Shown here: piece by piece, positions 55,316 through 64,000 of the stretch
Layout of the letters: every line of letters begins with the position of its first letter
How positions within the stretch are numbered: the first letter of the stretch is position 1
NCBI RefSeq assembly: GCF_932526225.1
Contig: NC_064034.1
Coordinates: 21,107,747 to 21,171,746, forward strand
Origin: Nematostella vectensis
Lineage: Eukaryota > Cnidaria > Anthozoa > Actiniaria > Edwardsiidae
Length of the DNA stretch: 64,000 bases
Direction of reading: 5' to 3'
The notes under the pieces: model-generated
What the model saw: the letters and a program-made list of their open reading frames with translations, nothing else
Told to the model about the DNA's origin: nothing
Databases searched by the model: none
Position numbers and translations under genes: made by a program

Positions 55316-57342
55316 GAGGAAACCTAAAAACGGACCAATTTGTTGCATAAACATATCATGATAATATATTATGACATTGGTGTGCGATAACTGATAATGT
55401 TCATGGGTAGGGTTTATAAACCCATCACGTATTGGGTGTGGTCTAGGAAAGCTACATAAATAGGCGCAAATGAACGCATGAGTCCTTCAATACACGTTTC
55501 AGGCTGCCATCAACACGAATCCCCCTCCCCCCCTCTCTCCCCTACCCTACCCTGAAAACCAAAAAGTAACACGCACTGATTTGTAAGGCCTATTGTCGCC
55601 CCGAGGGTTTACAAGCTGTCATTTTGTCGGGCCAATTGTCGGCCAGACCTGTGGAGAACAATCGTGCCTGACACCAAACATCTGTTAGTATTGTCAGACA
55701 CGCCGATTCGTCGGGCCAATTTGTCGGGCCGTTCTCGTATGTGTTTATTTTTTTTAGACGAATCGGCTCGTCTGGATCAGCCTGGTCTAATAACGGAAAG
55801 GCGAAGGATATTTCACACGACAAAAAGACTGCAAAGTGTAAACGAAGCGTTCTCCAATTATTTTTGCGAGATGAAATATTGTTTTGATTAAATCTCTGAG
55901 CTGTTATAGATATGCAGGGGTCATTTTATTATCATAATAATCAGTTCATGAGCAGCTATGGATAGTAATCATGCAATGTGTACGTTTTTTATCTGATAAT
56001 CACTCGCAGATATGTGCGACGTTCGAGCATTGCAGTTTACTTCTCCACTGTCTCAATGACTCGATCTCACGGATAAAATATTCTTTTTTACACTTGAGTC
56101 CCAAAACAACACCCTCATAAGGTGCGACAGCCCTGCGTTCCAGTTCCAGTGAAGCAACCCCAGTCTTGTCTGGTGTCGCGTCCAATGTATCAAAACCACG
56201 TTCCCTTTCAGTATTGCGTTCAGCTCCAATATAGCACCCGCCGTTTTGCGTCTAGTCCCGCAACTAGTTCGCATCTATTCCAAGTTTCAGTATTGCGTCC
56301 TAACCCGCGTCCCATGCCCCCGTTTTGCATCCTAGTTTTGCGTCCAATTTCGCGTCTAATCCCAGCTCCAATATTGCCTTCCAGTTATGCGTCCTAACCC
56401 GCGTCCCGCCCCAGTTTTGCGTCTAGTCCCGCATCTATTCCAAGTTCCAGTATTGCGTCCTTACTCGCGTCCCATGCCCCCGTTTCGTGTCACAGTTTTG
56501 CGTCCAATTTCGCGTCTAATCCCAGCTCCAATATTGCCTCCCAGTTTTGCGTCCTAACCCGCGTCCCACGCCCAAGTTTCGCCTCCCAGTATTGCGTCCT
56601 AACCGGCGTCCCACGCCCAAGTTTCGCGTCCCAGTTTTGCGTCTAGTGTCGCCGTCCTACAGTCCCGCGTATTCTGTGTGCTCGGTAACTACTGGCCTTT
56701 AAAACTCTCAATGCAAATAAACCATTCTATTAGTTTTTATCTTGGACATTGATCCCTTGAGTAGCATAATTCCTAACTCGAATCTAATTCCACCTAAAGG
56801 ACACCCAGAAATAGGTATACTTAGTATAGCTATACTACGTCCGAGCTTATTCCAATTGAGAATCCTTTTTCGATAAATGAAAACGAGACACAGCAAGATA
56901 AAAAGTTTACCGAGAACTAATTAAAGAGAAGAGGTTTAGAACTCAATCCCTTTAATTCCAATTACGTAAACAAACTGTTTAAAGCTTTCTTAGTGTATTT
57001 AGCGATCATAGCGTCACTGAACAAGTGCCACCAATTGCTCGTTTGCCGATGATAGTGATAAGAAAACTAAACGCGCTCTCTATTGGCCGAGCGCACATCA
57101 CTGGCTACGTTTATCGACTAATTAAGCTAAGCTTCGGTTAAACGTCGACTCGCCGCTAACGTACGTAACACAGGGCAGCGGGAGCTCTGGGAAAACCACC
57201 ATCGTTAGCGTATTCGGGTTTCGACACTAAATGAATAACCGCCTAATGCTTCCTATATTTGGCACGTAAACGTATTTAGTCTCTTCTTCACGTGTCTGTG
57301 AATGCAACCGGATTATTATGCACGCTACGCACAAGTCAGGGG
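55316..57342. other. Spacer between bHLH copies 2 and 3
   Basis: Contains a repeated GTCGGGCCAATT-type segment (55.6-55.8 kb) and a degenerate C/T-rich repeat (56135-56660). No gene supported. Confidence 0.45.
56135..56660. repeat. Degenerate repeat rich in GCGTC and CCAGTTTTGCG words
   Basis: Words such as TTTTGCGTC, CCGCGTCCCA and CCAGCTCCAATATTGCC recur with a long period near 90-190 bp and a short period near 12-18 bp. It looks like a compound minisatellite that has decayed. Confidence 0.7.
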
Positions 57343-57348
57343 TATAAG
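57343..57348 (+). promoter_or_regulatory. Candidate TATA box of bHLH copy 3
   Basis: GGGGTATAAGG, 97 bases before the chosen ATG. A start site near 57.37 kb would follow. Confidence 0.4.
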
Positions 57349-57380
57349 GTGGTAAACAGTGTGTAAACACTTTACCACCT
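57347..57380. repeat. Hairpin between TATA box and ATG of bHLH copy 3
   Basis: AGGTGGTAAA (57347-57356) and TTTACCACCT (57371-57380) pair perfectly. GTGT / ACAC extends the stem across a two-base bulge. It may be a protein-binding palindrome or a structured leader. Confidence 0.7.
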
Positions 57381-57444
57381 CCCTCATTCCTGCTTGCTCA
57401 TCGAAGTGTATTCAGAACTCGCGGGGCCACTGGGTGATGCTTGG

Positions 57445-58008
57445 ATGGGGAAGATTGAGATGTTAAGCCATCCTATTCCAGGGAAGAGCGTGCAGACTGC
57501 GCGATACGTGCGACCAAGGAACCATTGCGGTCTGAACAAGGGTATCCCGTCTATAGTGGCCATTCATCGTGGCGGCGCCGGGTCAGCGAAGCGCAGAGTG
57601 CCGCGTGTGGAGCACTGCAGACAGGATAACAGTTCCTTCCACAAACGTCTCTTTACGAATAGCAGAGAACGATGGCGCCAATACCAAGTTAACTTGGCGT
57701 TTGCCGAGCTGCGCAAACTATTGCCGACTTATCCGCCTGACAAGAAACTCTCAAAACACGAGATTTTGCGTTCAACAATGAAGTACATTAAGTTCTTGGA
57801 TGGTCTTTTACAAGAAATGCAGCGAGAGGCGGAGAATAAGTGCGTTGAATGCGGGGAACTGCCAGAAAAGTCCGCGACTGCGGATAAAATAAAGATCGAG
57901 ACACAAGCTCCTTACCTTCACGCCATCAATATAGACACCTTAACCCCAAAGATACGACTCGTAGAGTCAACCGAAGGATCTTCAAACTCAAACGACTCCA
58001 TCACTTGA
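57445..58008 (+). CDS. TAL/SCL-type bHLH transcription factor (copy 3)
   Basis: Intronless, about 187 residues from the first ATG in frame (57445; a second Met is at 57460). The bHLH domain (about residues 67-122) reads [40 protein letters not shown] and [19 protein letters not shown]. Closest in the window to copy 1 in the basic region (TNSRERWRQ) and to copy 2 in the loop (PPDKKLSK). The flanks are unlike either paralogue: a basic N-terminus and a C-terminal tail with KCVECGELP and a Ser/Asn end. It probably binds E-boxes as a heterodimer; this is inferred from the family. Confidence 0.9.
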   Translation: MGKIEMLSHPIPGKSVQTARYVRPRNHCGLNKGIPSIVAIHRGGAGSAKRRVPRVEHCRQDNSSFHKRLFTNSRERWRQYQVNLAFAELRKLLPTYPPDKKLSKHEILRSTMKYIKFLDGLLQEMQREAENKCVECGELPEKSATADKIKIETQAPYLHAINIDTLTPKIRLVESTEGSSNSNDSIT

Positions 58009-61000
58009 TATATAAGATTTAGTGTTTATTTTATTCAAATGTGTTATTGTTTCAACGAGTAGTGTGCCAATTCCATCGAAGAAATATCAAAAAAGGCTGT
58101 AGCTTGATAAGAAGCGAAGAAAATAAGTACTAAATCATACACAAGCTTTACAGATAAATGTTAAATATATAAAAGTAGGCAAATAAGCAATAGGATTGAG
58201 AACATACGGCAGAGGTGAACTTCACACATGCAATGTCTCAGTATAAAAGTGCGCTAAGCAGATAAAAATCGTCATCAATCATACAACCCTAAACTTACAA
58301 CAACATCTCTTTGCAAATACCAAGAACATATGATTGTATAAAAGTCTTTGGAAATTATCTATATAGGTTATAACCACCAGGCTAAAAATGTTATTGGTTA
58401 TCAAATAGATACGTTAGTTTTGCGCGTAGCGGGCTCCTGAGAATACGTATTTTGTTTTTTTTTTGCTAGAAATCCTCTAAGCGCAGGGAGAGGCGTCTAC
58501 AAATCGATATCGATATACTTTATTCATTGACTGTTTTGATGCTATCTAGTGTTTCCGGGAACGTCTCTCTTGTAGATTGTAATCTTTATTGGATTTGCTC
58601 TATGAAGTATAAGAGACACCTATGAGGTAGCGATGGGTAGATCACCTAGTTAAGATTTGCCACAAGAACTGGCCCAAGCGATACAGGGAAAAGTTCACTT
58701 GTGTGTCTCTCGTATATGCAAGAATGAAGTCGAAACCAGATATGAAATTTGGTATAAAGAAAGATGCACAGTGAGGAAAAGATGTACATAGTCCTAATCG
58801 AATTCACTGCAGGGCTGCAATTTAAACTTCAGTGATGCAAGAGTTTTTTTAGTAGTGGATTTTAAAAGCTACAGAAATAACACGGCGATACCAGGCCTTG
58901 CGAGCTTTAGTGTTTTACCGTTTTACTTTAAGCCAGTGTTTTTTGGTACCGAATTCTATACCTAAAATACCTTCCTATAGTCTTTTTAGTATTTCTCACA
59001 AGCAACATTCTACACCTTAGTTATTACATTACCAAGAAAAAGGCAATTTCCTAGAAAAAACTGTTTTTGTATAGCAAGTATGTATTGACATTTTTGTCGA
59101 TATTTGAGAATTTACTACATCATACGAGCCGTATACAAAATATAAATTATGGCCGGGAGAAAACCAACAACACAGTATTAATGGAACAATACTATTATAC
59201 TATTATGACCGAGGCGATATGTTTATAAGGTTTGAAAGCTCTGCACAAGCAAGACCTTTTCGGAGCAAGTGCCTCGTTTTGCTATGGCCCTCATCCTACG
59301 AGTCCTATCCACATGTAGCATAGACTAATTGCCAAACACGCGTTTTAAAAAATAAGAATAAAGCCCCTAGAGCACATGTGGATAACGTTCTTAGCTCATA
59401 AATTAATTCACTCTAAACAGTTATGAGGTAATGAACAGCAGAAATGTCGAGCATGGAAGTTACAATTCTTTGAATGACAAGTTAAAGTGGACTAAATTCT
59501 TGCATTTTGCAGGCGCGAGCTATTCTAAACGATGACTTGTAGTTTTGTGGAACATCAGGTTTTTCACTAAGATTGAAGAACTACCCCTCATCTGTTCTAG
59601 TTTAAGAAACAACACTAAACAACTGGGTTCAATAATTCCAATCACATATTGAGTTTTGACTCGATATGGTAGCGCTAGAAATCGGTGATTTAGATCGTAA
59701 TCTATAGAGGGAGCGAGAACTAGGCACATTATTACCGGTTGGTCTCATTCTTTGCACACTTGGCTAACATTCCAACATCGGCACTGTAATAATTAGGTGC
59801 TAAGAATAACTTTCTTGCAAGCACACCAGAGAGTGTTTCCTAATAAGCAACTCGGAGAAGCTCGTTTAAAAAACTCTCTTTAAAAATTCCCAGTTTTGCC
59901 AACAAAGGATAGAGGTAAAGCATTAGGAAACGCGTTATTTGTTAATTCATGTTAGCGGGAGGAAATATAAGAATTTTGCTGATGCTTATGAAGGGACTTT
60001 TCCCAGACAATTTAGTTGGACTTCTCGAAAAATGAGTAAAGTTAATGCATTCCACGCATCAGTAAGATCATTCAGACAGAATTAACGCACGCATCGCGCC
60101 AAAACGTATGCTTTATCACAAAACCAAGGCTTGATAGAAAAAGCTCTTAAATGCCGAACGACCCCAATATTGCGATTGTCAAATTAGTTATTGTGAAAAT
60201 GTCTGTATTTTCTTCACTCTTTCCCTCTTGGGATTGTCTTTGAAGAAAACCAATATCTCCTTCAGCTAGACACTAGAGGGGTGATCGTATAACAGCGAAG
60301 CTCGCGCTCGCTATCAAAGGCACTTTTTCCCTGGAGCTTTAAGAAGACCATCTAAGACAGGACAAATTTGCCCTCTTGCTTTTAAGCCCATCACGTCCCC
60401 CGAAATGCAACAAGCAAGGCCTCTGTTAGTATAGGGCAAATACTTTTGTCCCCGTCGCATAAAAGGCCGCTGTGTCCTGATTATGCTGGCATACTTCAAC
60501 GACATGGACCTATGTAGAGCTGGGTAGTGAATGTTCGGATGGGTAGCGCTTTAAACGTTCGCCATTTACTATTCTCTGGAGTTGCGACAAATTACTGGTT
60601 GCACTTCGAAACACGTTCTGTTTACTAAGGACGATTCACACTATGGCAAAAGCAGAATCAGAACAATATGGTGTGTGAACTTGCGAGATAAAAAACAAAA
60701 GCCAGAGTAAATCAAAAGCGGGACTTTACGTAGGTTCTCATGTTTGGTTTTTGCGTTCACACACAAAAATCTTCAACATAAGCAGAACTAGAAAGAAAAG
60801 AAAATGTTTTCGCTTCTGCATCTGTCGCTTATTTCAGAGTGTTTTGAACATTAAATAATAGAATAACTACAATATATAACAATAAATTAAATAGCGAGGT
60901 AGAAATATTCATGATGTTTTGTGAATTAAAATACAAAAGTTGATTCAGACACATCTGAGTTATCGATTCTCGAAACTTGCATAGTGCAAAATACATAGTG

Positions 61001-61965
61001 TGAACCAGACCTTGGGATCACACTGGCTGTTTTTTTTTTCAAACCATCACTTCTCCGAGGTTTATTCGAGTCTCGTAACAGTTTAAGCACAACAAGCACT
61101 CAAAGAAGGAGAATTTGTGGCCTTCTCCATTAGCATGGGACCTACTTGAATTATCCCAAGCTTAAGCACCCGTAAGAGGGTTTGCGAGTAAGTCCGTGCG
61201 TGCGTCCGCGGGAATCTTTCAAGCAGTGCTTAGAAGAGATGGGAGCCAAGAGATAACCTCAGATAACAAAGTCAGGATAGAGAGGATTCCATAACCGCGT
61301 TATCTGTGATGTAAAGAGAGCCACCCTTGCGGGGCATAAGACGAGAGAACGCAAAAAACGGACCGGGATCCTCCGGGGAACGATAAGAAAGAAAGACAGG
61401 AGAGAAAGGGGGAAGCAATCTGAGCCATGGAAAAGTGTACAGGGCAATACACAAGAGCGTTTAGGCCAGACGTCAGTCTTCTTGGGGGACCTATTAACCG
61501 TCTATTTTCAGCGGATCATAGTTTAAATTACCTAAATATTCGCTAACATACAATGTCAACGATTGCATGTGCCAAATGGAGCGCATATGTCAATTTAAGG
61601 ACGGTAGAGGATGGGTATAATCATGATACGATTATCTCAAGAGGTCGTCCGCCGATGAGAGATCGCTTGTAATGTTTCGTCTGGACTTGAGCTATTTTCG
61701 TGACGCCAGGGAAGTTCACGGGGATGCGAAAGGGCGCGAGGACAAGAAGGGAGAACTCAGAAGAGCCTTATGAGAGTCGAAATAGTCTTGCTTGACCTCC
61801 GCTGCGTTATCTTTCTATTTTTGAAAACAGCAATACAACGGTCTATTAAAACACTGATAATGCTCCATTTACCGCTCTCAAATAAGCGCCTCACTAAGGC
61901 GAAAAATATCAAATAACCGCCCCTTCGCTAATCCGAACATTTTAGAGATAATGGCTATTACATAA
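58009..61965. other. Long AT-rich spacer
   Basis: About 4 kb without a supported gene. One probable MITE at 60627-61013. Short frames only. Confidence 0.5.
60627..61013. mobile_element. Possible MITE with TTCACACTATG ends
   Basis: AAGG-ACGA-TTCACACTATG (60627-60645) is matched in inverted orientation by CATAGTGTGAA-CCAGACCTT (60994-61013). The 11-bp core is perfect, and AAGG/CCTT adds 4 more. The interior is AT-rich, and related GTGTGTGAAC / TTCACACACA words occur inside. No clear target duplication. Confidence 0.5.
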
Positions 61966-64000
61966 GACTAGTAACAAACCCTTTAACCTAAGACTAGTAA
62001 CCAACCCTTTAACCTAAGACTAGTAACCAATTCTTTAACCTAAGACTATCAACCAACCCTTTAACCTAAGACTAGTAACCAACTTCTTAACCTAAGACTA
62101 GTAACCAACCCTTTAACCTAAGACTAGTAACCAACCCCTTAACCTAAGACTAGTAACCAACCCTTTAACCTAAAACTAGTAACCAACCCTTTAACCTAAA
62201 ACTAGTAACCAACCCCTTAACCTAAGACTAGTAACCAACCCTTTAACCTAAGACTAGTAACCAACCCTTTAACATAAGACTAGTAACCAACCCCTTAACC
62301 TGAAACTAGTAACCAACCCTTTAACCTAAAACTAGTAACCAACCCCTTAACCTAAGACTAGTAACCAACCCTTTAACCTAAGACTAGTAACCAACCCTTT
62401 AACCTAAGACTAGTAACCAACCCTTAACCTAAGACTAGTAACCAACCCTTTAACCTAAGACTAGTAACCAACCCCTTAACCTAAGACTAGTAACCAACCC
62501 TTTAACCTAAAACTAGTAACCAACCCTTTAACATAAAACTAGTAACCAACCCCTTAACCTGAGACTAGTACCAACCCTTTAACCTAAGACTAGTAACCAA
62601 CCCTTTAACCCAAGACTAGTAACCAACCCCTTAACCTAAAACTAGTAACCAACCCCTTAACCTAAGACTAGTAACTAACCCTTTAACCTAAGACTAGTAA
62701 CCAACGCTTTAACCAAAGACTAGTAACCAACCCTTTGACCTAAGACTAGTAACCAACCCCTTAACCTAAAACTAGTAACCAACCCCTTAACCTAAGACTA
62801 GTAACCAACCCTTTAACCTAAGACTAGTAACCAACCCTTTAACATAAGACTAGTAACCAACCCCTTAACCTAAAACTAGTAACCAACCCTTAAACCTAAA
62901 ACTAGTAACCAACCCTTTAACCTAAAACTAGTAACCAACCCTTTAACCTAAGACTAGTAACCAACCCTTTAACCTAAGACTAGTAACCAACCCTTTAACC
63001 TAAGACTAGTAACCAACCCTTTAACCTAAGACTAGTAACCAACCCTTTAACCTAAGACTAGTAACCAACCCTTAACCTAAGACTAGTAACCAACCCTTTA
63101 ACCTAAGACTAGTAACCAACCCCTTAACCTAAGACTAGTAACCAACCCTTTAACCTAAAACTAGTAACCAACCCTTTAACATAAAACTAGTAACCAACCC
63201 CTTAACCTGAGACTAGTACCAACCCTTTAACCTAAGACTAGTAACCAACCCTTTAACCCAAGACTAGTAACCAACCCCTTAACCTAAAACTAGTAACCAA
63301 CCCCTTAACCTAAGACTAGTAACTAACCCTTTAACCTAAGACTAGTAACCAACGCTTTAACCAAAGACTAGTAACCAACCCTTTGACCTAAGACTAGTAA
63401 CCAACCCCTTAACCTAAAACTAGTAACCAACCCCTTAACCTAAGACTAGTAACCAACCCTTTAACCTAAGACTAGTAACCAACCCTTTAACATAAGACTA
63501 GTAACCAACCCCTTAACCTAAAACTAGTAACCAACCCTTAAACCTAAAACTAGTAACCAACCCTTTAACCTAAAACTAGTAACCAACCCTTTAACCTAAG
63601 ACTAGTAACCAACCCTTTAACCTAAGACTAGTAACCAACCCTTTAACTTAAGACTAGTAACCAACCCTTTAACCTAAGACTAGTAACCAACCCTTTAACC
63701 TAAGACTAGTAACCAACCCTTTAACCTAAAACTAGTAACCAACCCTTTAACCTGAGACTAGTACCAACCCTTTAACCTAAGACTAGTAACTAACCCTTTA
63801 ACCTAAGACTAGTAACCAACGCTTTAACCATAGACTAGTAACCAACCCTTTGACCTAGGACTAGTAACCAACCCCTTAACCTAAAACTAGTAACCAACCC
63901 TTTAACCGAAGACTAGTAACCAGCCCTTTAACCTAAGACTAGTTACCAACCCCTTAACCTAAAACTAGTAACCAACCCCTTAACCTAAGACTAGTAACCA
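61966..64000. repeat. 26-bp minisatellite running off the window, about 78 copies
   Basis: Unit of 26 bp: CCTAAGACTAGTAACCAACC plus CTTTAA or a CCTTAA variant. Marker variants (GAGACTAGTACC; CCAACGCTTTAACC) recur exactly 648 bp apart, which shows a higher-order repeat of about 25 units. The array continues beyond 64000. Confidence 0.98.

Noticed and set aside
54644..55354. Open frame of 236 codons (minus strand) with a heptapeptide repeat
   Set aside because: It is made by a 21-bp minisatellite. Frame shifts at 22-base copies, open frames on both strands, and absence of any unique domain or promoter argue against a gene.
61966..64000. Telomeric repeat, because of recurring TAACC-type words
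   Set aside because: The unit is 26 bp and contains ACTAGT. It is not the TTAGGG/CCCTAA hexamer of animal telomeres.

Overview
The window looks like nuclear DNA of an invertebrate animal, most likely a cnidarian of the sea-anemone type. This is inferred from four things: intron-rich genes with GT-AG splice sites, AT-rich spacer, single-copy orthologues of animal-specific families (PRDM6, TESK kinase, SPATA1, TAL/SCL bHLH), and a very high load of minisatellites and small inverted-repeat elements. There is no sign of bacterial organisation. The species cannot be fixed from sequence alone.

Layout. 1-3120: no gene seen. 3124-4668: 52-bp minisatellite. 4844-8459 (+): a five-exon PR/SET zinc-finger gene, a close PRDM6 relative, with a long AAT microsatellite and a 25-bp minisatellite in its introns. 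8460-10717: spacer. 10718-17269 (+): a nine-exon TESK-family dual-specificity kinase with a 46-bp minisatellite in its last intron. 18218-25163: a 43-bp satellite of about 160 copies, flanked by an inverted-repeat element. 25748-32216 (-): an eleven-exon SPATA1-like coiled-coil gene carrying a MITE in an intron. 32703-37261 (+): a small thioredoxin gene, head-to-head with SPATA1 across a 486-bp spacer that holds a full CRE and two CACGTG boxes. 37.3-41.6 kb: spacer with one clear MITE. 41657-42193 (-), 53474-53911 (-) and 57445-58008 (+): three intronless TAL/SCL-type bHLH genes forming a local cluster. Between and beyond them lie mostly repeats, including two copies of a hammerhead ribozyme 357 bp apart (47.3-47.8 kb), minisatellites of 29, 21 and 26 bp, and foldback palindromes. 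The 26-bp array runs off the right edge.

Functional links. PRDM6-like and the TAL-like proteins are presumed developmental transcription factors. TESK is a presumed LIMK-related kinase acting on the actin cytoskeleton. SPATA1 is probably expressed in sperm or ciliated cells, and thioredoxin is a housekeeping redox protein. The only pair with evidence of shared control is SPATA1/thioredoxin, through their common promoter spacer.

The most interesting non-coding item is the hammerhead ribozyme pair. It has the organisation expected of a small metazoan retrozyme: type I ribozymes, a palindromic helix III that would work as a dimer, and a 357-nt monomer between cleavage sites. The second is the 43-bp satellite, in which a block of about 27 variant repeats occurs twice in the same order, 122-123 units apart. 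All gene models were read by eye from splice sites and phase; no transcript or database check was possible.
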